This document shows positions 14,345-26,080 of a stretch of DNA of 64,000 nt, one piece after another. A program made the translations under genes and the position numbers. Each line of letters begins with the position of its first letter. Within the stretch, counting starts at the first letter, position 1. The DNA comes from Apiospora phragmitis. Taxonomy: Eukaryota; Ascomycota; Sordariomycetes; Amphisphaeriales; Apiosporaceae. Under the pieces are notes generated by a model. It had not been told where the DNA came from. It made no database searches and was given only the letters and a program-made list of their open reading frames with translations. The stretch covers positions 558,001 through 622,000 of the forward strand of contig JAQQWL010000009.1 in NCBI GenBank assembly GCA_038363925.1. The letters run 5' to 3'.

Positions 14345-14800
14345 TTAAAAACTCGAGGAAGGCGTAAAATCTATACTTAACGAAACTAAGAGCTCCGAAA
14401 AAATATTAAAATCTAGAGGCACGAAAAACTAACCGACGTTTGAAGGAACGGGCGTAAGAACGAGGGCCTCTTTAGCCTCACGACGCTCTAGCTCGTCCAA
14501 CTTCTCTACACTCTTCAGACCCCGGGTAATTACGCGAGCAACCTTGTCCTGCCATAACTTTTTCTACTTACGCGCCTAACGAATCTTCGCGTTAAGTAAC
14601 TCCCGTTCCTTTTTAAAAGCGTTTAAATCCGCCTCTAGCCTTAAGTACTAGGATATAAGGGCTTGCATATCCTAAAGGGATAAACTAAAAATATCGTATT
14701 TTATAAGATTATGAGTAATGTACTCCTAATAATAAGAGGAGTCCGATTTAAATACCCGATACGTTAAGCCACAACGTTTATAGGCGGAAAAAGTAGGCAT
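14345..14800 (-). pseudogene. Antisense coiled-coil reading frame inside the Gypsy element
   Basis: Between the chromodomain and the 3' LTR, the minus strand reads a long frame from an ATG at 14,800. It begins MPTFSAYKRCGLTYRVFKS, later has DMQALIS, LRLEADLNAFKKERELLNAKIR, KKLWQDKVARVITRGL and VEKLDELERREAKEALVL. Within its first 120 codons the only interruptions are TAG codons, at places where Gln (CAG) fits, which is what RIP makes of CpA. The middle has heptad-like Leu spacing and high charge, as in a coiled coil. It keeps more CpA/TpG and GC than the surrounding pol. I recall similar short hypothetical proteins in other fungal genomes but cannot confirm it. The function is unknown. Confidence 0.55.
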
Positions 14801-15033
14801 CCTTTTAATAAAACCTGACGAAATAGCGTAAATAAAAATAAGACGTTAAAACGTTTTCTTATCGCGAAAAAGTAACTTAAAATTTTTTTCGATACGATTA
14901 AATACTATAATAAATATATATTATAATAAAAGTATAAAAAGGAAAAAATTTATAATAAACCCGATATAACGAGGTAATTAAAATATTTATAATAATTAAC
15001 CGTTTTAAAAAAAAATAATAAAAAAAAAGGTAA

Positions 15034-15662
15034 TATTACGACCTAGCCTAATTATACAGCCTAAACTTATAAACTAACGATACGTAACTACGATACCCCG
15101 ACTAGGCTACGATATTACTAATACCGATAAAACCGTTAATTATACTAATATAAATTCACCTATACTCCGTAACTAACCGCCGCCCCGCGTAAAGACACCA
15201 CGACCGGCAATAGGCCGGATAAGTACTTAGGGAAGCGAGGCGAAACTACTTATATAAGTTACGTAACGGATCATTAAATTAAACAATAAAAAACTACGAT
15301 CTTATAAACTAAACGAATTATAAAAATAAAAATATATAATTTATAATTTAAAAGAATTAATAAAAAAAGGATTAAATATATAACGATAAATATTCCTTAT
15401 ATATTTTATATAAATACTCTTTATTTTAATAATTAATTTAAGTATTAATTTAATTTATTAATAAAATAAATAACTTTAACGACCTTATTATAAATACCTT
15501 TAAATTTACGCACTTTAATTCTTTTCGTTTTTACGAGCTATTACCTATTATATCGATAAAAGCGGACTTTTATCGCACGTTTAAATACTCTCTTATATTA
15601 CTAACATAAACCCTAGTACGTCTTACTAGGTTTCTTTTAAAACCTAGATAGCGTTCGTTACA
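15034..15662 (+). repeat. Gypsy 3' LTR
   Basis: Same start as the 5' LTR and ends GCGTTCGTTACA, keeping the canonical terminal CA. It is immediately followed by CTTAT, the target duplication also found before the 5' LTR. Confidence 0.9.
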
Positions 15663-17483
15663 CTTATAAGCGAGCTACGTATATAAGCGAGCTGCGTACT
15701 TTTAATTAATTTTTTTATAATTAATTTTATCTTAACTTTTCTTTTTTAATAAATATAAAACTGAAAAATAAAGAAAAAGGTTTAATTTAACGCTTTAAGC
15801 GCTTTAAAATAACCCGAAATTAAGTATACGAAACGCTATAGCGATATATCATGTCTTAAAGTCGACGTTACGTAGCCGATAACGCGGAATTCGATTACGA
15901 TCCGAAATCTCTATAAACTTTCGAAAGCTTTCTAATCTTAAAAAAGAATTAATTATTCGATATATTATTAATCTAAATACGCGATTATTTCTTCTCCGGT
16001 TAAGTAATATAAAAGATATAGCGAATTAATTATTTAATTTATATAACGCAAGACGCGTCGGTATTTATTAAGCCTTTAATTTTATATAACGATAATTAAA
16101 AAGTTTTTTATAAAAGTCTTAACGCGTATTACGTATAATTTATTCTCGTATAGAATATAATTAATAAATATAATATATAAAAGGAGAATATATATAATTT
16201 TAATAAGACCGGGTTTTTTATAAACTAAATCTTATCCGAAATAATTATAATTACCTTTAATTAATACGGAAAGCTTAAAATAATATAATAAAGGAACCGG
16301 GAATAAGTTATAATTATTTAAAGCGTCGAATTAAACGGTTACGCTATCCCTTTATATATTATTTTTACCGGGAAAACGCACCTCTCTTCTTAATATAAAA
16401 ATAGCTTATTATTAAAGGACTAAGTAATCGTAGTTATTAAAAATAACTAAACTACGAATAAAAAAGGCGAGGACTAAGTTTAATACTTTAATTAATATAC
16501 CAGGTCTCGTATAAAAGATCGTTATCGCTTCTTAGTCTTAAACGGCTACGAAAGCTATTACTCGATAACTTTCGAGCTTTATTACGAAAAGAACTCAATT
16601 ATTACACTTTATATACCTTCTTATTCGTTATATAAGCTCTAGCCTCTTAATATTAACTGTTTTCGTACGTTAAAAAAGGCGTACGGGAAAGAAATTAAAG
16701 GTTTTATACGGGCGTATATTACCTATATCTCTAAAGAGGACTTCCTACCAGCGTTTTTAAAAGCGTTCTAGGCGACGTTTACCGTTTCGAATATATAAGG
16801 AGGCTTTTAAAAAATAGGACTCGTCCCGTATAATCCGGAATATATTATTTTATAATTAGATATAAAGCTACGTATTTTAATACTTTTAAAGATATTTTTT
16901 AACTTATTTATTCGTTAAGAATTAAAAACTTTAAATAATTTAATTAAAGTTTAATCTTAAACCGAATATGTTCGAAACCGTATTATATAATACTAAAATA
17001 ACTTTTTAATATTTATTTTAATTATTTTAATTAAATTATAAAAGTTATAACGCAGGTTATATACCGAGTTGCTCTTTTAAAAAGTAAGAACGCGATATTT
17101 CGAAAAGAAATAAAATACTTAGCTAACGCCGCCGTACGAAAAAGAAACGACTATAAAATAAAAGATCACTTCGTATATAAGCTAGAAAAGACCTGTAGTT
17201 TTAAAGGGACGTTAATAAATAATTATAAAACGAATCGCGTCGAAGGAGTAATTATAAGAGGACGTTTAAGATACTCCTATAGCGTTATAGAATTTACGGA
17301 GAGCCCGGGCATAATACGCGTACTTATTAAAATAATATAAAAATCTCTAAAAATAATAATTATTAATATATTTAATTAATTCTAAACGTTATAATCGAAT
17401 TAATTTATAACTTATAAAGCTTAATAATAAAAAGTGCGCAGCTCGCTTATATATATAGCTCGTTTATAAGATACGTTTAGGTT

Positions 17484-20400
17484 ATCTTACAAGACTTTAG
17501 TCTAATTATTTAAACGGTCGGGAAAAAATTATCGATAACTCGATCGAATTATTAAATAATTGAAAATAAACCTTATTAATTAAATCCACGAGGTCGAATT
17601 AATTTAGCCGAACTTTTATTAAAGAGACGCAGCTAAGGCGCTACGGTATAAATAATCCGATAGATGATCTGATAGTTATTAACGCCGGTCGCGCCGGACT
17701 CGCGTAGAGTTAGTATTATCCGCGTAGTAATATCGCGGCGTATAATTAAGGACCTTAAACGTTTTAAATGCGTCTTAATAGTAATAATAGATCGAAAAGA
17801 GGTATTAGAGAAGCGATCGAATATTTAAAGAGATTAATTATTAGCTTAGTAGCCCCTGAAGGGATTCGTAAAGAGATTTTTTAAATAATTAGGGAACTTC
17901 GCGTCGAAATAACCGAGCTACGATTGTATTTCGATAATAACGATAACGCGTTAATAATTCGCGGAGAATTACGAAAAATAGTTAGAGAAGTTATTACTTA
18001 AGTTACGTAAAATTTTAAAATTATATAAATTAAATTTTAAGTTTAAGTTATATCTATATCGCATAGTAGCGAACTCGTTATTTAGTAGTTAAAAGTTATT
18101 ATCCTAGTACGCCGAATACGCGAAATAATAATTAAAACCGTAAATTAATCGGATAATATTTAAAAAAAAAAAGCTAATAGATATTATATAAAGCATTAAT
18201 ACGGCGATTAAAAAAAGCAAGGCCGTCGCGGTAAGGAAATTATTTAATAGTAATATTATTTTTATTTTTAAAAACGAAGCGAAGAAATATATAAAGAATA
18301 ATGGATAAGTTTTAAATATTTTTAAAAGTAACGCGTAACTTATTTATAAAAAGCTTATAATTATTACGAAAAAGATTTTAGTAAAGAAATTACGGGATAT
18401 TAATAATAAAGCCGCGTTATTATATAATTTATACGTAAATAAATATAACTCGAAAAAGATTTCGAAATATAAGCGTAGCCTGCCGAAAAATTTTAAAGCA
18501 CGTTACGTTTCTTTTATCCTATATATAAACTCCGTTTAAGCTACGAAAAACCTTTATAATAACGGCTTAATATAGGACGCGGAAATTTTTAATTACGAAC
18601 CGTACGACGCCAGCCTCCGTATTTAATAATATTACCGCTATTATAATTACGGCTACGTAGCGAAGTATTTTTAGAAATAGTAACGGTACGGTTACTACTT
18701 TATAATAACATATCCTAAAGGAGACCAGGAGTACCCTTAAAAAGGACCACGAAATGAAAAACGTTATATTAATTACGGTAAAAAATATACGACGTAAGAT
18801 CGTAGCTACCCCGTAGCGATTTAATAAAAAAAGCGTATAAAAGAAATTTATACTTACCGGCTACGCCAGTTCGAGGTCCGTAATACCGGTAATAGCTCGG
18901 TAAAAATAAGGCGTTTATTATTACCGGCGACGTTTTTTATTAATAATAAAAAAGGGTATATAATAATTTTTTAAAAGAGGGGCCGCTTACGGTTTAATTC
19001 GATAACGAGTAATTAAGGTAAAAAGATATGTTTATAAAACCGGCGCGGCGTTACCGCTTTTTTATTAACGTAAGATATTATTATAGTTTTATAATTATAA
19101 GCTTATAAATAATATATTAAAACATTATAATATTAAAAATAATAATAACATTTATTTTAATTAATTAAAAAAAGTACGATATATTAATATTATAAAAAAT
19201 ATAAATAAACCTTTATATATAAACCGCGTATTATTTAAAAATAATTAAATATCGAGTAATTTATAACGAGAATCAAGCGGTTATCTATATATATAAACGA
19301 TTTAATATTATTAAATTAAAAATTAAAATAAACCCCGATTAGGTTACCGTTACGGTACCGATAGAAAATCGAGACCGTTTAATAATATAATTTATATATT
19401 CGCCGATCCAAGAAATTTCCCGGTAATAAAACCCTTTATACGATCTCGATACGGCCTTGTACCCCGGGCGACACTTATTCGTCAGAAATTTTAATATATA
19501 TTATCCGTTTTAAAACATATACGGTAAAAAATCGTATAAAATAAATAATTTTTTTACTTTTACGGATTAATAAAACTTAAAACTAATTACACTATATAGA
19601 GAAATTATAAAACGACGTTATAAATAAAAAGAGTTTATAATAAACTTAATTTAAATAATATAAGGAACGATAATTTTATATAAAAAAAAACTTTAATTTA
19701 AAAGGTTTTAATTATAAAGTATAAGTTATTCGCGTCGAATTAAAAACTAATTCGTTATAAAGTAATAAAGCGAAAATAGAAGGATAGAATTAGATAATAT
19801 TAAATAAAGGGTTAATACGGGCGGAAGCCAGAGTACGTTTAACCGATATTATTAAGTTAATAAGTTTAGAAAAGCTAAATTAAACTATTAATAACTTTAT
19901 AAGCGATTTATAAAAGATTACTAATATAATAGCGTTAAGAAAAACCTTTTATATTAATAAAGGTACGCTTTAATAATTACCGGAAATTTAAAAAGTATAA
20001 ATTATAATAAAATAATAATACCGAACTTATTTTATAATATTTTCGTAATATATTTAAAATTAATATACCGAATTAAAAACGAACTTAAAAAGAATCGTTT
20101 AAAAGGCGAAAACGAAAAGCTAACGTTACGTAGTCGCCGTTACTTTTTACGATTTTAAAATATTTTAATCGCTTAAACAATAAACCTAACTATAGAGCTA
20201 GATATTATTATAAATAGTTAATATTTTAGAATTAAAACGTTACGAAAGAGCTATTATTGAAACGCGAAGCTACGACGAGAAAGCTACGCTTTTTTTAAAG
20301 AAGTTCTTCTTTAATTTAAAAGCCGACTTTATAGATTTAAATAACGTAACGAGCTACGCCTTTAGCCTTCCCTCGGTTGAAATAGAGGTAACGGTTAAAG

Positions 20401-22569
20401 AGATAAAAGATATTATTAAATAAATAGGACCTTAAAAAGCTTTAAAGGAGGACCTTTTATTTACCGGCCTTTTTAAAACGTACGGGGAACCCCTTTTCCG
20501 GACGTTAGCCGGCTTAGCGACCGCGAGCTTCTAGCTTGCTTATTTCTTTAAACGTTTCCGTACGGTAAAAGTTATCGTAATCTTTAAGCTAAATAAGACG
20601 ATAGCCGAAAAATAAATACTTAATAAATAAAGACTTATTTTATTATTTAATACGCTTAAGAAAGTAATAAAGATGGCTATAAACTGGCGAATTATTAATA
20701 TAATTAAAAAGTGCTCGCTTTTATTTAAAGATTAAATAAGGAACTGAACGTAGCGATTTATTGAGCTTATTATTTAATTAATTACCGATGTTATTTACAT
20801 AATATAAAAATAAAAAAGCGTCGCCTCCCTTTTTTAACTCGATATTAAAGGCGTTTTTAATATAGTAAATTATTAAAAATTAATCGTTATATTTTATAAA
20901 AAAGAGTTATTAGATTAAATTTATTAATAAATTGAAAACTTTATTATAAATAAATCGGTCCGCTTTTATTTTAATAATAAATCGTTAAGGAAGATTTAGC
21001 TCCGTGTTAGTATTCCGTAAAGCTCTTCGTTATTACCGATTTTCTTTATTTTTTATATCGTTATTTTATATGAGGAATTAGAAGTATATAAGCAGCTTAT
21101 TATTATCGGCTTTATAAACGATACGAACCTTATTATTATAAGGTCGGACTACGTTACGAATTATTATAACTTAAAAAGAGCTTAGGAGACTTATAGCCGT
21201 TAGGTATGTACGAGAGGGATGAAGTTTGAATTTAAAAAAAGCGAACTTATTTATTTTATTTGAGCGCGAAAAGCTTATACGTTATAAGTATAATTTGGGG
21301 AGGTTATTATTTTATTAATAAATTTTACGAGATTTTTTGGCGTATAGCTTTATTAAAAATTATAATAAAAAAATTATATTTTTAAAATTAAAGCGAAAAT
21401 AATAACTTAAATATTAGTTCTTATTAGGCTCGTAGTATTAACGTGGGAATATTCGGTACGAGGGCGAGAGAGCTTTATACGAAGGTAATACGTAGCGTAT
21501 TTGTATACGGAGCGTCGGTTTGGTATAAAGTGGCCGATATAGAAAAGGGGTTAGTTTATAACTTTATAATAGTTTAGAACTTTTATTTCCGGACCGTAAT
21601 AAGGGTATATAAGGCGACCCTTTAATATTATTTAGAGATTAAAGCGGTAGTTCCTCCTTTTAATTTTTATTTAAATATAAAAGTAGCTAGTTTCGAAATA
21701 TATACGGAAATTATTAAAAAGTTATAGCTTTTATATAGCGTTTATATAAAAGCGGTAGAAATTATTAATAAAAAACGTAGCGTAAAAAGGAGGAGATAAA
21801 GGAAATTTTAAAGGGTTATTAGCGAAGCTTTTATAATTTTATAGCTAAGTAATGATTAATTGGCGTTAGTTAAATATTGGCTAGGCGGTTAAATAGTTGA
21901 ATAAGCGCTTTAAAAGAAATAGGAATAAAGATGGTTTTACGCCGTTATTTCGACGCGAGGCCGTTACGAACTAGTTATAAAATCGCCGCTAAATTAAGGA
22001 GCGTGCCGTCGTTATCATGATATACTTAAATATAAAGCGTCGGTTTTAATATAAATATATACCGGAAGAATAGGATTTAAATTATTTTTATTTATTTACT
22101 AGGTTTTAAACGTTTCGACGCCGTTATATAACTATGGTAAAGGGCGGGAAATAATTAAACACTTAATTTTATATTATAAAAATTTCGAGGGAAATTAAAA
22201 ATAATTAATAAAATAATTAGTACTTAATTTATTACAAACTCGCCGTAATTTAACGGCGCTTATTATAAAAAAGGATACGGCGAAATTAATCGCTAAATGG
22301 CTTTTACGGACCGGTTGACTACCGCTATATAAGCTAGTAATGGAGATCGGGGGACCACCTGAACCTAGATAATCTTTTTAAGCCCTAAAGCAAGGGTCGC
22401 TAGGCTAATAGGTGAGAACTAGTATGGTAACGTTGAGCACGTGAGGTAGATTTTATAATATTAATAGCGTGTATTTTTAGTCTAGCTTCGGCACGGTTTA
22501 TTACACGAGGAACTAAGTAGATATACCGAAGGCTTTCGGCCTACGGCGTACTATTAATAATAATAATAA
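17484..22569 (+). mobile_element. Tad-like LINE retrotransposon (about 5.1 kb)
   Basis: It is flanked by a 12-bp target duplication TACGTTTAGGTT (17,472-17,483 and 22,570-22,581) and ends in a TAA-repeat tail (about 22,550-22,569). ORF1 (gag) shows RIP-altered zinc knuckles near 18,630-18,700 (YYNYGYVAKYF and QRYGYYF, where Cys became Tyr). ORF2 has an endonuclease relic (about 19,100-20,200) and a reverse transcriptase (20,290-21,400): KALKEDLLFTGLFKTYGEP, FRTVKVIVIFKLNKTIAE, LLNTLKKVIKMAINWRI, LLDIKGVFNIVNY, then FINDTNLIII (FADDTNL before RIP). A C-terminal region resembling the end of fungal Tad/I-type LINEs lies near 22,000-22,330. All frames carry stops. Confidence 0.85.
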
Positions 22570-23717
22570 TACGTTTAGGTTTTTAATTCTTAAGGTATAA
22601 ATAAACCGAAAAAAGTCGCCGGAGGCGTCGGCGTATATAGCTTTATATTTAATTATAAAATAATAGATTCTAGATTATACGGTATAAGTCTTATTTTTTA
22701 AAAACCTCCTTAAATATTTAAAATAGTGAAAATCGCTTAAAACGTTTTTAAGAACGTTAGTAATAAGTCCTCCTTTAAGATATAAGTAATATACGCTCGT
22801 ATAAAACCCTCGATTTCTTTTTCGTATAACCTTTTTAATATACGAAAATAGCCGATATGAAAAGGTTAAAACTTATATAATAAATAAGAAAATATATAAA
22901 GTATAATAATCGAGTTTTTTTTATAATAAAGCTCGAAAACTATTAAGTAATAGCTCTTATAGCCGTTAAAGATTAATAAACGATAAATACTTTTCGTATA
23001 AAACTTTATATATTTATTAAAATATTAAATATAGTTTTTACCTTTTTCGTTTATAGTTTAACCGTTTTTAATAATTACGATTATTTAGTCCTTTAATAAT
23101 AACCTGTTTTTATACTAGGAAAAGAGGTACGTTTTTTTAATAAATATAATATACGAAGAGATAACGTAACCGGATAATCTAATGTTTTAAATAATTATAA
23201 CTTATTCCCGGTTTTTTTACTATATTATTTTAAGCTTTTTATATTAATCGAAAGTAGTAATAATTATTTTAAACGAGATTTAATTTATAAAAAAGCCGGT
23301 TTTATTAAAATTATAAATATCCTCGTTTTAAATCTTATATTTATAAAGGGTTATATAAAAGACTTCGTATATTTAAGCTACGCGTTAGAGATTTAATTTT
23401 AAATTATTTTTAAGCGCTTAAAGCGTTAAAACTATTTACTCTTCTTTTTAAATATTAACTATAATAAGTAATAAAGGAATTAAGTTATAAAAGTTATTTA
23501 TATAAAATTTAACGAAAGTAGTTAATTCGCTTATATAATTATTTCGTTTATAAACTACGTTACGTTATAAATTAAATACTCTCTTTATAATTATTAAATA
23601 AGAAATAAATTATATTTTAATATTTAAAGAAACTTTATTAATAATAGCTCGATTAAGCTTTATTAGTATAAATTTATACCTAAACTTCTTAATTATACTA
23701 TAACGTAAACTATAAAA

Positions 23718-26080
23718 TATGTGAGCAGTCGGTCAGCGTGGTAGGTCCTAGGAGGCGGGGGTTCAAAGCCTTGGGTTTCGCATCTATTTTCCAGGTCTAT
23801 CTCATGTCATATATACAGGTCCTTAGTGTCTGAGCGCATACCAATTCATCCCTTCTAAACATGCGCTCACTGCATGGGGCACATAAGGCCTTCCTAAACC
23901 TTGATGTGCCTTCATCCCGCACTGAAACATGCTGTAGCGTGCTGCCACATCAGATTGGTTGCTCAAAAAATACATACAATATAGAATAAAGTGCGTCTAA
24001 CAGCTATACTTATTAAATCCGGGCCCTAGAACAGCGCTTTCTCTTTTTAATGTGTATTTCCCTAGCATTCACGTAGTGGGTTCCTTGCACTCATAACTGG
24101 TGTAAGTAAGTACTTGAGGAACAGTGAGAATGGGGCGAACTGAAAACGAATTTCTACCCAGGTTCCGCAATGTCTGACTACGATATTTATCTTCGTGAAC
24201 CCTACTACCAAGGGATCGGAAGGCCATGACAACTAGGAAAGGCACCAGGCTACATGGTATAGAATACCCTGTTGTGGCCGAGTCTCGGCAAACAAAACTT
24301 TCGGTCAGTTGTCCCAATCCGTATCGGCATGAGGATTTGCTTCAAATATTCCATCCTTATCCGTGGCTGGTCAGAAAGAGCGCGAGTCACCAGCGCGTAA
24401 AGTGGGTTAACAGGCTGCAGATCGTGGTTTCTATTTTTGGACACTAATGTAGTTTCCTTCTTGTACGAAGTGTTTACAGGACTTGTGACACCAGCACATC
24501 AAAAGAGGCATCAGGCCTCTGAACGCAATGCAAAGATGGATGTCTTTAAAGATCCCTCGACCTCGCATAAGTAATTAGACGAGGAAGGATTCTAAGCTAT
24601 TCCTGTGCCTTCCCTCCGGAGCCGATCTTCTTATTGTGTGCGAGGCGGCGGCTGTGTTTAGGCGTAGGCAAGTATGGAATACTGTCCCTGTCTGTTTGTA
24701 CACATGAAGGGTCACGAATCGATGGCTTCCATAGTATGTAAGTTAGACGACTTTGAGTCTGTAGACAATGAGAATGGGTTTGTGTTCCGTTCTTATGAAC
24801 CAGGTTCAGGCTGACAACTGTTGATATTACGAGCCACAAGATCAAGATCTACCCCCTGGGAAAATGATGCTGCGAAACCCCCTTTTCATTTCGTCATGGC
24901 TATTTCAGGCAAGGCAAGAACATGCAACAGTTTGAGACCTCAAAGTAGCTCGGAAGCGATGGACACCAGGAAGTTTCCAGCATATAGCCTAATTTTAAGC
25001 CGGCAGAATACGTTTACCGGCTAACACAGGTAAAGATAGTAATAATGATAGGATCAGCCATGGATCAGTTGGGAAACATGATCTACCTACCTCTAAAGGC
25101 AGCCAGCAACGAGCGTGTCTACAGAAGCAAAAGCATGGAGAGCCTTCTTCAATCTTAGTATAAAGATCAGTTGGTATCCCGAACTTGGGTATGGTTATGC
25201 TTTAGGCATGAATAGAAATATATGGCACATACATCTTGAATCAGCTTCACGCCCATCAAATCAGCCATGCCACTCACCATGTGAGATGCAGTTCTCCTAT
25301 CGTCTCGCACCCGTCTTGGCAATTTCGTCAACTTGAAGTTCCTAACACATACCTCCACAAGCAGCAGAAGACTCAAGATGGGAACCCGATCTTCCAAACA
25401 TGACGTGAGATGAAGGCTAATCAGTTGCACAATAATATATAGCTATTACCGGAAGGACCATAAGAGGTGCAACATTGAAGATAGCAACTGCAACTCCCAC
25501 GTTAGCGCCGCCAAGAAAACGTTGGAAAGTGCGGGTGGAATATGGACTTCTTGTTGCATAGAATGTTGTCGCGGGGGTTAGAGAGAACGGTCTTTGGCTG
25601 CACTTATATACCAGACATGTACCTCGCAATCCGAGACGCGCCAAGACAGCGCTGTTGGCTTTCTGGCCGTGGAGTCAAGACTCAAAATGGCGATAAGGTG
25701 CGACCCCGACCGACCCATGGGCGCCTGGTCAAAGAGCTGCAAAGCTTCAAATAGCAGTGGAGTGTAATAATATGAAATGTCCCAAAGAAAGCAATACTCG
25801 GTGGCTGGGCAAAGGAGACCAGCTTGCAATGTTTGGAGGCAAGCAATGACATAGCATTTGTTCTTGAGCTCCACTTGTCAACCCCGCGCCCTTCGTCAGC
25901 AAGCTGGGACTTTCTCATTATTAATTGACCCGATCAGGCCAGGCCGTTTCCATTCCCTCCATAAACTATACGACTTGTCCGTACATCGCATCAAATCAAG
26001 CCAATTGCTACACCAAGCATCAGACACGATCATCCGTACATCTATCTTCTTTGCAGCCCCGTGTTCCACTACCAAGAACC
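23718..26080. other. Intergenic, no convincing gene
   Basis: Normal base composition resumes here. The open frames of 64-100 codons overlap one another on both strands and show no domain, codon bias or splice structure that I can support. At 23,718-23,772 there is a tRNA-like trace (see findings). The last hundred bases before 26,081 are pyrimidine-rich and are probably the promoter and 5' leader of the following GST gene. Confidence 0.5.

Larger units (their letters stand above)
8001..15662 (+). mobile_element. Ty3/Gypsy chromodomain LTR retrotransposon (7,662 bp)
   Basis: LTRs of 630 and 629 bp (8,001-8,630 and 15,034-15,662) enclose a gag-pol relic in one direction, flanked by a perfect 5-bp target duplication CTTAT (7,996-8,000 and 15,663-15,667). 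Order along the + strand: protease DSGA-like motif (LLNSGA, ISLRIVNCFKFE, 11,050-11,130); reverse transcriptase (KSKDGKPKWRM, KLNEITIKNRYLLPLIGDL near 11,730-11,840; YLDNIFIYSENNE near 12,060-12,110, originally YLDD); RNase H (FEVKTDASDYVIG, 12,495-12,540); integrase (HEYLIHGH near 13,120; ILVITDKLTKYTYFLP near 13,390-13,440); chromodomain (about 14,190-14,330). PR-RT-RH-INT plus chromodomain defines a chromovirus-type element. Stops throughout, so it is dead. Confidence 0.92.
7988..22577 (+). mobile_element. Fot1/pogo-type transposon C, carrying Gypsy and LINE insertions
   Basis: Its left inverted repeat begins at 7,988 (TAACGTACCTTAT), is broken after 13 bp by the Gypsy element, and resumes at 15,663. 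The right repeat is at 17,434-17,478. The body 15,663-17,478 aligns with element A. Its DDE region at 16,500-16,770 reads FLVLNGYESYYSI, FELYYEKNSIITL, NINCFRTLKKAYGKEI, GFIRAYITYISKEDFLPAFL. The right tip was later hit by the LINE, so its last bases recur at 22,571-22,577. The transposase is inactive, with many stops. Confidence 0.8.
7441..23562 (-). mobile_element. Fot1/pogo-type transposon B, split by nested insertions
   Basis: The left piece (7,441-7,987) holds the 3' end, including a relic 68-codon frame (7,785-7,579) whose equivalents are at 4,915-5,115 in A and 17,145-17,330 in C. The right piece (about 22,578-23,562) continues exactly where the left stops, judged against A near position 4,703. 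The 45-bp inverted repeats are at 7,441-7,485 and 23,518-23,562. About 320 bp of the right piece are missing relative to A (A roughly 3,620-3,935). The 14.6 kb between the pieces is pogo C with a Gypsy and a LINE inside it. This is the oldest layer of this stack. Confidence 0.75.
1..23717. other. AT-rich RIP-mutated transposon block
   Basis: The whole stretch is strongly AT-rich with TpA everywhere and almost no CpA or TpG, while CpG is kept. That is the pattern left by RIP, which turns CpA into TpA on both strands of duplicated DNA. No intact reading frame of transposon length survives; the longest remnants are about 70 codons. The block ends sharply near 23,718, where base composition returns to that of normal fungal DNA. 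All recognisable content is transposon-derived (see the individual elements). Its position, such as centromeric, subtelomeric or an interstitial heterochromatin island, cannot be told from the window. Confidence 0.9.

Noticed and set aside
8001..15662. CRISPR-like or satellite arrays in the AT-rich DNA
   Set aside because: Repeats seen are LTRs or inverted repeats of transposons; no regularly spaced short repeat was found.
1..23717. Mitochondrial DNA or a bacterial contig as the source of the AT-rich block
   Set aside because: It holds RIP-mutated nuclear retrotransposons and pogo elements with target duplications, and continues into nuclear genes.
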